From CAYMDP01 sp964389375 (lineage in GTDB: Bacteria > Bdellovibrionota > Bdellovibrionia > Bdellovibrionales > UBA1609), in assembly GCA_964389375.1 (NCBI GenBank), contig CAYMDP010000004.1, forward strand, positions 34,408-98,407: a DNA stretch of 64,000 bases, given 5' to 3'. The position numbers and the translations under genes were made by a program. Positions 1 through 9,065 of the stretch are shown here, piece by piece (positions within the stretch are counted from its first letter, which is position 1; each line of letters starts with the position of its first letter). Below the pieces are notes generated by a model. That model saw only the letters and a program-made list of their open reading frames with translations. It was not told where the DNA came from and did not search any database.

Positions 1-227
1 TAAAAACCTCGCAAGTGGTCTTCGGAGCCCGGGTATTGATCTCGACTGAGGATGGGGAAGAGAAGACCTATCAGATCGTCGGCGAAGATGAAATCGACCC
101 CGAAGGCGCCAAAATAAGTTGGCGAAGCCCCATGGCGACCGCCCTTCTTGGCAAAAAAGAAGGGGATGAAACCCTTGTGAAACGCCCAAAGGGCGATATT
201 TGGGTGGAAGTCCTTAAAATATCCTGA
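1..227 (+). CDS. greB: Gre-family transcription elongation factor, C-terminal fragment
   Basis: The reading frame is open from the window edge (first full codon at 3), so only the last 75 residues are seen. They match the FKBP-like C-terminal domain of GreA/GreB, which docks on RNA polymerase while the missing N-terminal coiled coil enters the secondary channel to stimulate cleavage of backtracked RNA. The visible hallmarks are FGARV, the IVGEDE strand, then ISWRSPMATALLGKKEGD. The tryptophan in ISW favours GreB over GreA, but this is a judgement from family memory. The GTG at 15 falls inside the domain and is not a start. The stop codon lies inside a hairpin (221-258). Confidence 0.85.
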   Translation, partial: KTSQVVFGARVLISTEDGEEKTYQIVGEDEIDPEGAKISWRSPMATALLGKKEGDETLVKRPKGDIWVEVLKIS

Positions 228-258
228 TTTTTCGAATTTTTTAGGGACAAATCAGGAT
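221..258 (+). terminator. Hairpin at the end of the Gre gene
   Basis: ATCCTGATTT (221-230) and AAATCAGGAT (249-258) form a perfect 10-bp inverted repeat with an 18-nt AT-rich loop, overlapping the gre stop codon. No strong T-tract follows (TCTTCAT), so it is a weak or factor-assisted terminator candidate. Confidence 0.45.
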
Positions 259-324
259 TCTTCATGATACACAGCATCACAAACCTAGGGGTTTCTTTGA
301 CCCCACAACTTAAAGAGACCCCAA

Positions 325-2052
325 TTGAAAACCTTTAAAGAACTCCCTTTGCGTGAAGAATTACAGAAAGCCATTACCGAAATGGGCTTCGAAGAAACTA
401 CAGCGATTCAAGCTGAAGCCCTTCCTATCTTATTGAATAAAGAGACAGATTTCCTAGGACTTGCCGCCACCGGAACAGGCAAAACGGCCTCTTTCGCAAT
501 TCCACTTTTGCAAAAAATTAAGAAAGATCAAAAGGGCGTTCAAGCCTTGATTCTTTGTCCAACTCGAGAGCTTGCTCTTCAGGTGGCCGGACAGATTGAT
601 ATGCTTGGAAAATATTGTGGGATTCGCTCGGTCTCTATTTATGGTGGAGCCGCTTATGGGGGCCAACTTGCAGGCCTAAAAAATGGTGCACAAATTGTCG
701 TTGGAACTCCTGGCCGGGTTTTAGATCACGTCGAGCGCAAAACCTTAAAGCTGGATCAGTTGAAAACTCTTATTTTAGATGAAGCTGATGAAATGATTTC
801 GATGGGCTTTAAAGATGATATGGAAGCCATTTTGTCGGGTGTTTCATTAGATCAGTGTAAGACTTGGTTGTTCTCAGCAACCATGAATCCTCAGGTCAGT
901 CGCTTAACTGAAAAATATCTTAAAAGTCCGGCTCGTGTTCAGGTGAACCGCACTGAAGTTGTGCCCGTCGGAATTGAGCAGATTTATTACTATTCAAAAG
1001 AAGCCAATAAGCCCGAGATTCTTTGTAAACTTATTGATATGGCAGAAGACTTCTATGGTCTGATTTTTTGTCAGACAAAAGCTTCGGTTGCAGACCTAAC
1101 TCGGTTTTTAAATACAAAAGGTTACAAAGTCGATTGTCTTCATGGCGATATGACTCAACAGGCTCGAGAGCGCACGATGCTTGCCTTCCGCAATCGCACT
1201 TTAAAGATTTTAGTTTGTACGGATGTGGCTTCTCGCGGACTTGATGTAAAGGATATTTCACATGTCGTGAATTACTCTTTGCCTCGTGAACTTGAGAGCT
1301 ATGTTCACCGAATTGGTCGAACGGCGCGAAGTGGAAAAACAGGATTTGCGATGAGTTTAGTCAGCCCAGCTCATTTTCACTTAGTGTCTAAGCTTGAGCG
1401 CATCACAAAATCAAAAATGAAAGAAGGCGTTGTTCCGACTCGAAAAGAAATCGGAGCGAAGGTTTTATCTAGCCATCTTGAGGGCTTTAAAGGTGCTCAG
1501 AATGAACAATCTAGTCGTGCTATGGAGCTATTGGATGCTTCTTGGAAAGAAACTCTTGCAGGCATGACGACAGAAGAAGTCGCGGCCAGATTTTTGGCAA
1601 TGCAGTTTCCTTCTTTGTTCTCTGGCCTAGATCGCGCAAAAGAGCATCAAGTTGCGCCTTTAAGAGTGAGGGATGATCACGACAACAGGGGCACTCGTAA
1701 AGGTCGCCCAAGTTCTGGTGGCGGCGGTTTTAGAAGAAGAGATGATGATCGTGGCCCTAGAGGCGGAGATGAGCGTCGTGGAGACGGACGACGACCAGAG
1801 GGCCGTCGTTTTGAAGATCGCCGCAGTGATGATCGTCGACCAGACGACAGCAGAGGTGAAGATCGCAGACCCGGCGGACGCCCAGCTTTTCGTTTTAAAA
1901 AACAAGGCGGCGGCACTACGGGTGGAGCAAGACGATCTAATGCAGGAGATGATACTGGTGGATCATCTACGACTCGCCGAAATCGCTCTGGATCCGAAAC
2001 CAGACGCCCAAGCAGCGGCGGGTTTGGTTCGCGCCCAGCCTCTCGCTCTTAG
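325..2052 (+). CDS. DEAD-box ATP-dependent RNA helicase with Arg/Gly/Asp-rich tail
   Basis: This 575-residue protein unwinds RNA duplexes using ATP, in ribosome assembly, cold adaptation or mRNA decay. All canonical motifs are present in order: Q-motif phenylalanine and glutamine in the first 30 residues, motif I AATGTGKT (47-54), PTRELA, TPGR, DEAD (152-155), SAT, LIFCQT, TDVASRGLDV and HRIGRTAR. After the two RecA domains (to about 370) comes a short helical region and then, from about residue 450, a basic low-complexity tail of RR, DD, GG and DRR runs, probably an unfolded RNA-binding extension as in DeaD/CsdA and RhlE types. The start is a TTG at 325 with a weak AAAGAGA ribosome site; no ATG fits better. 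A specific name such as deaD cannot be fixed from sequence. Confidence 0.93.
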   Translation: MKTFKELPLREELQKAITEMGFEETTAIQAEALPILLNKETDFLGLAATGTGKTASFAIPLLQKIKKDQKGVQALILCPTRELALQVAGQIDMLGKYCGIRSVSIYGGAAYGGQLAGLKNGAQIVVGTPGRVLDHVERKTLKLDQLKTLILDEADEMISMGFKDDMEAILSGVSLDQCKTWLFSATMNPQVSRLTEKYLKSPARVQVNRTEVVPVGIEQIYYYSKEANKPEILCKLIDMAEDFYGLIFCQTKASVADLTRFLNTKGYKVDCLHGDMTQQARERTMLAFRNRTLKILVCTDVASRGLDVKDISHVVNYSLPRELESYVHRIGRTARSGKTGFAMSLVSPAHFHLVSKLERITKSKMKEGVVPTRKEIGAKVLSSHLEGFKGAQNEQSSRAMELLDASWKETLAGMTTEEVAARFLAMQFPSLFSGLDRAKEHQVAPLRVRDDHDNRGTRKGRPSSGGGGFRRRDDDRGPRGGDERRGDGRRPEGRRFEDRRSDDRRPDDSRGEDRRPGGRPAFRFKKQGGGTTGGARRSNAGDDTGGSSTTRRNRSGSETRRPSSGGFGSRPASRS

Positions 2053-2066
2053 CATTTGAATGTTGA

Positions 2067-2096
2067 GTCATGAGTCAGTTAGAGCTGACTCATGAC
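2067..2096. terminator. Strong hairpin after the helicase gene
   Basis: GTCATGAGTCAG (2067-2078) and CTGACTCATGAC (2085-2096) form a perfect 12-bp stem with a 6-nt loop (TTAGAG), 15 nt after the helicase stop. It is followed by AAAAATCC rather than T residues, so it is not a classic intrinsic terminator. It may protect the mRNA 3' end or work with Rho. Confidence 0.55.
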
Positions 2097-2209
2097 AAAA
2101 ATCCCGTCTAAAAAAAATCAAAAGAATAGACCTAAGCTTAGTTTGTAAGGAACCTTTTAACAAAGATTCTTCACTCTAAATCGCTCCAGCTTTGGTGGAA
2201 TTCCTGTAT

Positions 2210-2254
2210 CCAGGTCCTATTCGGGGAGGCAGAGCTTCCACAACTAGGACCAGG
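2210..2254. repeat. Dispersed inverted-repeat element, copy at the nitroreductase 3' end
   Basis: CCAGGTCCTA (2210-2219) and TAGGACCAGG (2245-2254) pair with one mismatch around a 25-nt loop, 28 nt beyond the nitroreductase stop. The arms resemble those at 2998-3173, 58255-58318 and 62281-62334, which also sit at gene ends. Confidence 0.5.
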
Positions 2255-2281
2255 AGCCCAAATCAATCCCCCAGCAGGATT

Positions 2282-2977
2282 TTAAACTTTGTGGACGACT
2301 TTCTCGAAGGGCAGTCTAAATCTCGGACCCCAAGTTCCGCGCTCGCCTTCATAACCAACTCCTATCATCATGACGATTCGGGCTGATGAGCCTAACTTTA
2401 AAAGTCGCTTCATTCGGACTTCGTCAAAACCCTCCATCATGCAACTCGCTCCACCAAGTGCGGTGACCGCAAGAACAAAATTTTCGGCGGCAAGAGCTGC
2501 GGACTTGATGACCACTTCTTGCAGATGTCCGCGAGTTCCGGCCCCTCTAGTGATCGGCCTGAATAATCCAACTAAAAACAATGGCAGCCATTTAAAAGGT
2601 GCCAGAATATTAAAAAGCCCCCATCGATAACTGACTGGAATTAGATTTTGATAGTAAAATAATACGGGCTTTGGAGCCTTCGATTCTTCAACCCATTTTA
2701 CCAAAGGTCCTTGAGAGCGGCGCCAAAGTTTTGGATCGGCAACAACTGCAATTAACTGAGTGGCTGTGCGCGCGGCCGATTGGTTAAAACAATTCTCCTG
2801 GGCTTTTTTTAAAACTTCAGGATTCTTAATCCAGTAAAAATCCCAGGCTTGGACGTTGGAAGAGTTCGGAGCAAGAATCGCCGCCTTGAGCGCTTTTTCT
2901 ATAGATTCGTCAGGGAAGAGTTCGGGCTTGAACTTCCGAATGCTTCTACGTTTTTCGACAACCTCAAAAAAATCCAA
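2282..2977 (-). CDS. Nitroreductase-family FMN oxidoreductase
   Basis: The 231-residue protein begins with the nitroreductase signature RRSIRKF (residues 10-16), where the arginines contact the FMN phosphate. It has the usual KAAILAPNSSN segment (about 31-41) and a C-terminal GGASCMMEGF / VMMIGVGYEGE region typical of the fold. Such enzymes reduce quinones, nitroaromatics or flavins with NAD(P)H as FMN-containing dimers. An insert between about residues 95 and 145 is hydrophobic and longer than in standard NfsB-type proteins, so the substrate cannot be inferred. The start is TTG at 2977, supported by a strong GGGAGGGG ribosome site 5 nt upstream (2983-2990 on +). Left and right it is bordered by the dispersed GGTCC repeats. 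Confidence 0.85.
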   Translation of the reverse strand: MDFFEVVEKRRSIRKFKPELFPDESIEKALKAAILAPNSSNVQAWDFYWIKNPEVLKKAQENCFNQSAARTATQLIAVVADPKLWRRSQGPLVKWVEESKAPKPVLFYYQNLIPVSYRWGLFNILAPFKWLPLFLVGLFRPITRGAGTRGHLQEVVIKSAALAAENFVLAVTALGGASCMMEGFDEVRMKRLLKLGSSARIVMMIGVGYEGERGTWGPRFRLPFEKVVHKV

Positions 2978-2997
2978 AAACCCCTCCCAACTTTAAA

Positions 2998-3173
2998 AGG
3001 TTCCAGGTCCCAAGTGGTAGCAATACCGAGTCATCATAAGCCAGTCATCTGACCTTTGGCGCGATTTCACAACCATCTAGGCCATGGAGTCATTCGTTTA
3101 CGTATAAAGCATTCTGTGTGGAACCTTCAGTGCTCTATGACACGACTTAGCTACCACCTGGGACCTGGAACCT
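2998..3173. repeat. 24-bp inverted repeats enclosing a 128-bp spacer
   Basis: The left arm 2998-3021 (AGGTTCCAGGTCCCAAG then TGGTAGC) and the right arm 3150-3173 are reverse complements with one mismatch in 24. The left arm is identical over 24 of 24 bases to the one at 58255-58278. The right arm abuts the stop codon of the antiporter gene (3174-3176) and the left arm ends just upstream of the nitroreductase ribosome site. I see no ORF in the spacer and no obvious target-site duplication. Confidence 0.75.
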
Positions 3174-5405
3174 TCAAGATTGTAATGCATTGATTTTTTC
3201 TAAATCACCCACGACCCACAGAAGATCCTCAGCCTCGAGGACTAAAGATGAGTCCGGGCTTAATATCCGCTGGGTTCCGCGCTCGACTCCGACCACAAGG
3301 CCTGCAATGCGCTCACGAAGTCCACTGTCTCGCAGGATCTTTCCTGCGAAGGGGCTTTCTTTTCGGATTAACAAAGATTTTAAGCCAAAACTTGGATCGG
3401 TGGTTTCTGGAGCCCTAAGTTCAACCGGGCTTTCGAGTTGGATTTTTGCACGACTCAGTTGATCGTCAGAGCCAATAACAAACAATCGATCAAAAGGCAT
3501 TAGGACCCAATTTCGGTCAGGCGCAACAACTCGATCTTGTCCTCTTTCAATCAAGGCCACAGTGACGCCATATTCCTCTTTAATTCGTGATTGTTGAAGG
3601 CTTAAGCCCACTAAGGAGGAGTTTGGGTGAAGTACAAAATCTGATAAGGCGGCATCCCAAGGGGCAAGCCTTTGCTTTTGCACGGCCGAATCCGAGTCCT
3701 TTCCATTTGAAGACTCTAGGTTTTCGATAAAGCGACCCTCAAGATTTTTATAAAAAGAAGAGGGAAACTGAGCAAAGAAGACTAGGCTTAATAGAACGGC
3801 GAACAAAATAATTCCCGTAAGCGACTCTATAGGAATCAAAAGATTAACTAAAGATCCGGACAACCATACTACGTAAGAGCCTCGGGCAAGAAAGACCCCA
3901 AGACTAAGCTTTTCGATTCGCTCGCAACCGGCAGAAGGAACTTTTTTTGCGGGAGAACTTGCGAAGATGACCCGCAAAAATGGAGTCGCAAGTCCTCCAG
4001 CTATTACTGTTAAGGCCAATAAAGACCAGTCGTGTTCAAGTGGAAGAATCTTGTCCATAAAGGGCAATAGTGCATGCCGTGCTAGCAAAAATATCGAAAG
4101 GGCTAAGATGGAGTTGATTAACATTCTCCAGCCGTAGGCCTGCCAAAGAAGGCCAGAGATTCCAGATTTGTTCCCTTCTTTTTGGAGAGCCGCTTGGTAG
4201 CGTTCAAGTTGCCGCAAAAGAATTTTTGGCAAAGTGCGCTCAATCCAGCGGTAGGTTCCATCAGAATGTTTAATTAAATAGGGTGTCGAAAAAGTCGTAA
4301 TTGCAGAGACAGCGACAGCGATGGGGTAAAGAAATTCGCTGGTCACTTTCAAAGTCAGACCTAGGGTTGCAATAATAAATGAGAATTCCCCAATTTGCGC
4401 CAAGCTTAAGCCCGCTTGGACCGAATGTTTTAAACTTCGACCAGCGACCAAGGCTCCAATGCATGAGCTTAAAAACTTTCCGCCGATAGTCAGAGTAGTA
4501 ATCAGTAAAACTTCGGGGCCATAATCCCAAAGAACTTTAGGATCGATCAACATTCCGACGGATACAAAGAAAACGGCGGCGAAAAGATTTTTAATGGGCT
4601 CGATTAGTTTTTCGATGCGGTGACCTTGATTAGTTTCGGCCAATAAGGATCCCATAACGAAGGCACCAAGGGCCGGTGAAAAGCCGACATTTGTTGCGAT
4701 AATCACCATCATCAAACAAAGTCCAAGGGCCACCACCAAAGTTGTTTCGTCGCTTAAAAGTTTTCGAATTTTTTGTAGAAGTGGGGGGAGTAGATAGATC
4801 CCTAGGATAAACCAAAGGATTAAGAAGAATCCAAGGCGGGCGCCGGACAGAAGTAATTCTGTTCCGGCCAAGGTCTGTGAGATCGCAACAGTGGATAGTA
4901 AAACCAGTAACAAAATGGCCAAGATATCTTCAACAACTAAAACCCCAAAGACCAGGGGCACAAAGCCTCGTCCACGAATTCCAAGTTCATCAAAGGCGCG
5001 AACAATGATTGTGGTCGAGGAAATCGAAAGTATGCCTCCAAGAAAGATGCTATCCATTCGGCTCCAGCCTAAAAATTGGCCGACAAAATAACCAATGGAC
5101 AACATAAAAGCGATTTCAAACACGGCGGTAATGGATGCCGTAGAGCCCACGCGAGACAGCTTTTTAAAGCTAAACTCAAGACCCAATGCGAAGAGTAAGA
5201 TGATTACCCCAATCTCGGCCCAGACATTGACGGAGTTGATATCTTTTACGGTTGGGGTGAAGGGGACGTGGGAGCTGAGTAAAAAGCCAGCAATTAGGTA
5301 GCCCAACACAACGGGCTGTCCCATTTTTTTAAAGAGCAGGGTAACCACCGCGGCCGTAACTAGGATAAAGCCAAGGTCCTGAATAAGTAAGGGCAAGTGA
5401 AGCAT
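3174..5405 (-). CDS. CPA2-family cation:proton antiporter (KefB/RosB-like) with two RCK C domains
   Basis: This 743-residue inner-membrane protein has about 12 hydrophobic segments in residues 1-385 matching the Na+/H+ exchanger fold, including QPVVLGYLIAG (30-40) and the VVED acidic pair (159-160) that binds the transported ion in KefC-like proteins. Three or four further hydrophobic segments (about 425-550) follow, and the cytoplasmic end holds two TrkA-C-type domains (about 590-665 and 675-740; the second has the ESPFAGKILRDSGLRE opening) that usually bind a regulatory ligand. No TrkA-N/Rossmann domain is seen, unlike E. coli KefB/KefC. The substrate is probably K+ or Na+ against H+. The start codon ATG at 5405 has no clear ribosome site; divergent transcription with ppa begins within 100 bp. 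Confidence 0.88.
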   Translation of the reverse strand: MLHLPLLIQDLGFILVTAAVVTLLFKKMGQPVVLGYLIAGFLLSSHVPFTPTVKDINSVNVWAEIGVIILLFALGLEFSFKKLSRVGSTASITAVFEIAFMLSIGYFVGQFLGWSRMDSIFLGGILSISSTTIIVRAFDELGIRGRGFVPLVFGVLVVEDILAILLLVLLSTVAISQTLAGTELLLSGARLGFFLILWFILGIYLLPPLLQKIRKLLSDETTLVVALGLCLMMVIIATNVGFSPALGAFVMGSLLAETNQGHRIEKLIEPIKNLFAAVFFVSVGMLIDPKVLWDYGPEVLLITTLTIGGKFLSSCIGALVAGRSLKHSVQAGLSLAQIGEFSFIIATLGLTLKVTSEFLYPIAVAVSAITTFSTPYLIKHSDGTYRWIERTLPKILLRQLERYQAALQKEGNKSGISGLLWQAYGWRMLINSILALSIFLLARHALLPFMDKILPLEHDWSLLALTVIAGGLATPFLRVIFASSPAKKVPSAGCERIEKLSLGVFLARGSYVVWLSGSLVNLLIPIESLTGIILFAVLLSLVFFAQFPSSFYKNLEGRFIENLESSNGKDSDSAVQKQRLAPWDAALSDFVLHPNSSLVGLSLQQSRIKEEYGVTVALIERGQDRVVAPDRNWVLMPFDRLFVIGSDDQLSRAKIQLESPVELRAPETTDPSFGLKSLLIRKESPFAGKILRDSGLRERIAGLVVGVERGTQRILSPDSSLVLEAEDLLWVVGDLEKINALQS

Positions 5406-5504
5406 TGGCTTATGCTATCGGCAGTCTTGGATAGATTCAAGGACTTCGAATTGACTTTTGTTATTGTTGGACTAGCTTCAGGGCACATCCCGGAGGGTGA
5501 ATCT

Positions 5505-6056
5505 ATGCATGCCTGGCACGATGTTGATTTTGGAGACGAAGCACCGAAACATGTAATGGCCGTCATCGAGGTCCCAAAGGGCTCGAAGGTCAAATATGAA
5601 TTGGACAAACAAAGTGGTCTGATCAAAGTGGATCGGATTTTATTTAGCTCAGTTCATTACCCTGCAAACTATGGCTTTATTCCAAGAAGCTACTGCGAAG
5701 ATAAAGATCCTCTAGATATTTTGGTCTTGGGACAAGAGCCGGTTCTTCCATTGTCCTTGATGTTGGCCAAGCCCATCGGAGTGATGAAGATGGTTGATCA
5801 AGGTGAAGCCGATGATAAAATTATTGCGGTCCATGTTCATGATCCAGAATATGCCCACTACAATTCGATCGACGAGCTTCCTCCGCACAGACTTTCTGAG
5901 GTGCGACGTTTTTTCGAAGACTATAAATCCTTAGAAGGAAAGTCCGTTGTGGTCGAAAGGTTTCTAAATCGTGATGAGGCTTTGAAGATCACTCAACAGG
6001 CCATCGATCTATATCGTAGCTTAGCTACTGAGTTAAATCCGAGCCGAAGTTTTTAA
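5505..6056 (+). CDS. ppa: Family I soluble inorganic pyrophosphatase
   Basis: The enzyme hydrolyses pyrophosphate to phosphate in the cytoplasm, pulling biosynthetic reactions forward. The 183-residue length fits family I. It shows the EVPKGSKVKYELDK substrate strand, the FSSVHYPANYGFIP region and the metal-binding EDKDPLDILVL motif, where the three aspartates match D65, D67 and D70 of E. coli Ppa (the usual D-[SGDN]-D is D-K-D here). I place the start at ATG 5505 because GGAGGGTGA lies at the right distance (5492-5500); the open frame reaches back to 5397, but that stretch has no family similarity and would overlap the divergent antiporter gene. Confidence 0.95.
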   Translation: MHAWHDVDFGDEAPKHVMAVIEVPKGSKVKYELDKQSGLIKVDRILFSSVHYPANYGFIPRSYCEDKDPLDILVLGQEPVLPLSLMLAKPIGVMKMVDQGEADDKIIAVHVHDPEYAHYNSIDELPPHRLSEVRRFFEDYKSLEGKSVVVERFLNRDEALKITQQAIDLYRSLATELNPSRSF

Positions 6057-6111
6057 ATTTGGCAATAAGGCCTCGGTTTTGGGTGGCATCAATCTTGTTA
6101 CATAGGCTTAT

Positions 6112-7221
6112 ATGCTTCGTCAGATTCAATACATTCTATTTCTAGCACTTTGGATGCCGTTTTACGCGGCCTCTGTTGAATCGATAGTCATTCCCAGTCT
6201 GTGGGATCCAGGGGCTAGAGAAGGTGTGGCTTCGGGCTATCTTAGATACATTATTCCGGCAGAGGAAGGGGTTTCGTCTTTTCAACCCATAAGAAATTAC
6301 CTTTTATACCTTCAGAGCCCTGAAAATATAGCTCTACAAAGCGTCGTTCCGATATCTGAGTGGAAGAAACTTTCGAGTTCAATTCCCGTTCGGCCGCTTC
6401 CCCCTGCGGAGAAGGGCCGTCCCAGGGTTTTGTTACTGGCAAATAGAACTTCAGATCACCAAGCAAATCCAAAGCGCTTACTTGATATTATTGCTCAGCT
6501 TGAAGAGCGGGGAGCGGAGGCTTTTGTGCTTCCGGTTGGGGCTGTCGGCCGATTATCTGCCTCTGAAAAAGTCACCTTTTATCAACACCTAGGTCAAATG
6601 TTTGGACAACAGCGCGCAGCCGCATTCCCTTTGGGGGGGCAGGACATTGACCCAAGTCAATATGGAGAAGAGGTTAATGGGGCCGTCGGAACAAATGCTC
6701 GGATGGATGAAGAAGAGATAGATGTTATTCGTGGAATTTATGATCATACAGAAATGCATATCATCGGAATTTGTCGAGGTGACCAGGCTATAGGAGTCGC
6801 TTTCGGATGCAAAATGCACCAACATATTTTTAGCAAAGAGGGGCCGGGAACTCGGGTCGCTACTGAGGGTAATGTTTTAAGAAGTAATCGAGTGCTAAGA
6901 ACGAATTATCAAGTTTTAGAAGCGCTCCTTGAAGACGTTGATGCCCTGAGAAGGTCTGGAGATGGCCGATACAGAGCTAGACTGGTTCATGATCATCATC
7001 AAGCCGTGGCTCTCGAAAAGGGTCAGCCTCTTCGTCGACCACAAGATCCGATCCTTGAGCCCAATATGCGTCTAGGTGACGGCAGTGTGATTACTGGTTT
7101 TGAGTCAGTGGATCGCAATGGGCGAGTCGTTCTTGGTTTTCAACCTCATATCGAGCGAGAGCGTGACGGTCTTGGCGGAAAAATATTCGGAGCCATTTGC
7201 GAGAGAGTTCTTAAGGATTAA
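6112..7221 (+). CDS. Exported class-I glutamine-amidotransferase-like hydrolase (peptidase C26 type)
   Basis: The first 25 residues look like a cleavable signal peptide. From about residue 100 the protein matches the PuuD/gamma-glutamyl hydrolase fold: PLGGQDIDPSQY (a GG-x-D-hydrolase strand), the nucleophile elbow GICRGDQ with Cys221, and the C-terminal GFQPHIE carrying His346 and Glu348 of the catalytic triad, which in cytosolic members usually reads QWHPE. By family it should cleave gamma-glutamyl amide bonds; the native substrate is unknown. Export to the periplasm or outside is unusual for bacterial members and suggests peptide or folyl-polyglutamate scavenging. Upstream, no ribosome site is obvious before ATG 6112. 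Confidence 0.75.
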   Translation: MLRQIQYILFLALWMPFYAASVESIVIPSLWDPGAREGVASGYLRYIIPAEEGVSSFQPIRNYLLYLQSPENIALQSVVPISEWKKLSSSIPVRPLPPAEKGRPRVLLLANRTSDHQANPKRLLDIIAQLEERGAEAFVLPVGAVGRLSASEKVTFYQHLGQMFGQQRAAAFPLGGQDIDPSQYGEEVNGAVGTNARMDEEEIDVIRGIYDHTEMHIIGICRGDQAIGVAFGCKMHQHIFSKEGPGTRVATEGNVLRSNRVLRTNYQVLEALLEDVDALRRSGDGRYRARLVHDHHQAVALEKGQPLRRPQDPILEPNMRLGDGSVITGFESVDRNGRVVLGFQPHIERERDGLGGKIFGAICERVLKD

Positions 7222-7401
7222 TTTATCGGACTTAGGCTTCTATAAAATCTGTTTGTTTACATTTTTACATGGCAAAAATCCTGACATCTATGAATCTTTC
7301 GCAGGATAAGTTACACTCTGCCCACGTATAAACGCGCTGTCGACACAAAGACTTTGAGACCTGAGATCGATAACTGACTTTAGAAATCGTGAGGAAAAAA
7401 T

Positions 7402-9033
7402 ATGAACAAGAAATTACTTTTAAGACACTCTTTGATCTCGGTACTTGTTCTATACTGTACAAGTTCTTTCGCGGTTAGACCAATTGATCGATGTGAGGGC
7501 GCTTTAGGGACTCAAGCCTCAGTCCAAAATTCAACTTTAAAAGTCGGTGATATTCTTGATGTCTACAAGTTGGGATTTACAAATGGTTTAGCCCTGGGCC
7601 AGCTTCGCGGAAATGGGAAAACTCTTCAAGAGGCGGGTTATGGGTCGAATGGTCAACGGACCTATTTGTCCACTTCATTTATAAATGAAGCGCAAATTGT
7701 AGGAGTATTCGAAAATCAACTCTGTCTCGTAAACGCGGCAGATGGTCGGGTTTTATATGTATTCCCGAATACGAATCTTCCGACAGATTCTCGGAATCAG
7801 TTTGGTCCTATGATTGGTCCAAATAAGGATTTGGCCATATTTGTTATTGATCGCCAGATTAGATTCTATGATCTTGCTAAGGAGAAATGGGTTAAGTCCA
7901 TTCTAATCACATCTAACTTTGCAAACGAAATTACGAGCAGCGTGAAGCTTTCTAAAGACGGTGAGCGAATCTTCTGGATGGGATCAAAAGGGAGCATGAA
8001 GATCATTTCGACTACGGATGATGCCTCCGCCTACTTCGAAGCCAATATACTTACAGAAGGTATGTTAGACGTGAAGGGGCATAGACCTCATGTGATTGAA
8101 AGTGAAAATGGACGTTATGTTTTCTTTGTAAACTATGATTTGGGCACTCCAAGTTCTGCGAGTAGTTTTTTATATGACCTTAAAGAGCAAAAGATGATTG
8201 CGCCTCCGAAGAAGAACTCTTTTTTAAGTTTGTTTAGAGGCTCCTCAGAGAGGGATCAGTTTTTCGCGGGCGTCACTTCTGCGGTATTTTCGGGTGACGA
8301 CAGGCTTATCGTTGAAATGGGAGAAGAGGGTGATCCGGTATCGACCGGAGTTCATTATTCTGCCCGCCACCGACGTGAGTTGGATCTGAAGACCGGTCAA
8401 TGGATTGCGCTTGGATTTCCTCAAGACAGCAGTCGGTTTACCCGTATTCGCGAAGGTCTTTCGGCCAGACTTTGGGATATATTTTCTTTGCCAGAAGTGG
8501 GCCTTCGGGTCACTGAATTGCCTGTGTTCCAGGATGGGTACTCAGTACGAAGAGCCATAGGCTCTAAAAGAGAAGGGCAGCTTCCATACTTAGTTGTAAC
8601 CGACGAGGCAGGACGCACTATCGAAATAGACCACAGCAGTGTCAGTTTAGCGCATTTCACTTCCAACGGGCGTGTATTCGATTCTTCACACTATGTATTT
8701 AAAGCCGTATACGATGCGGATGTGGCTAAGGAATTTGGATTTGATAAAGGTAGAGTGCCCTACCGCACGAAGCCCGAGGTCGAAATGGCTCATTTTCGGG
8801 CCAATAAACATAATCAGACCTCATGGTATGTGTTTGTTGGAAGTACAAAAAAGATTGAGCGGATTGTTATGGATGAATTTGATAAATATGCCGCCGAAAA
8901 TCCGATAGAAGCAAGGGCCCTCAATTTAATTGGCATTACTCCTGATTTTACGCGTTTAATTTTTGTCGGTCCGTCTTCGAAATGGATGAGCTTCGAAGTC
9001 AGTAGCCCAACTTTAGTGTTACGCGATCAATAA
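7402..9033 (+). CDS. Secreted protein of unknown function, probable beta-propeller
   Basis: The 543-residue product starts with a clear signal peptide ending near CTSSFA (residue 24). The body is a series of short beta-rich segments alternating with glycine/aspartate turns, for example the stretches around residues 75-110, 130-155 and 175-200, where lines such as VFENQLCLVNAADGR and FYDLAKEKW look like WD/YVTN-type propeller blades. I do not recognise a named family and see no catalytic motif. The start is well supported by GAGGAAAA 5-12 nt before ATG 7402. The gene stands alone and ends at a strong terminator (9066-9108), so it is its own transcription unit. Confidence 0.7.
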   Translation: MNKKLLLRHSLISVLVLYCTSSFAVRPIDRCEGALGTQASVQNSTLKVGDILDVYKLGFTNGLALGQLRGNGKTLQEAGYGSNGQRTYLSTSFINEAQIVGVFENQLCLVNAADGRVLYVFPNTNLPTDSRNQFGPMIGPNKDLAIFVIDRQIRFYDLAKEKWVKSILITSNFANEITSSVKLSKDGERIFWMGSKGSMKIISTTDDASAYFEANILTEGMLDVKGHRPHVIESENGRYVFFVNYDLGTPSSASSFLYDLKEQKMIAPPKKNSFLSLFRGSSERDQFFAGVTSAVFSGDDRLIVEMGEEGDPVSTGVHYSARHRRELDLKTGQWIALGFPQDSSRFTRIREGLSARLWDIFSLPEVGLRVTELPVFQDGYSVRRAIGSKREGQLPYLVVTDEAGRTIEIDHSSVSLAHFTSNGRVFDSSHYVFKAVYDADVAKEFGFDKGRVPYRTKPEVEMAHFRANKHNQTSWYVFVGSTKKIERIVMDEFDKYAAENPIEARALNLIGITPDFTRLIFVGPSSKWMSFEVSSPTLVLRDQ

Positions 9034-9065
9034 CTACATTTGAGGGATAATTAATCCCTTGGTAC

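Noticed and set aside
1660..2059. Overlapping ORFs in both strands across the helicase tail
   Set aside because: Shadow frames caused by the repetitive GAT/CGT codon usage of the basic tail.
2998..3173. Possible miniature transposon made of the 24-bp inverted repeats
   Set aside because: No target-site duplication and no transposase; the arms also occur as simple hairpins elsewhere, so I keep it as a repeat only.
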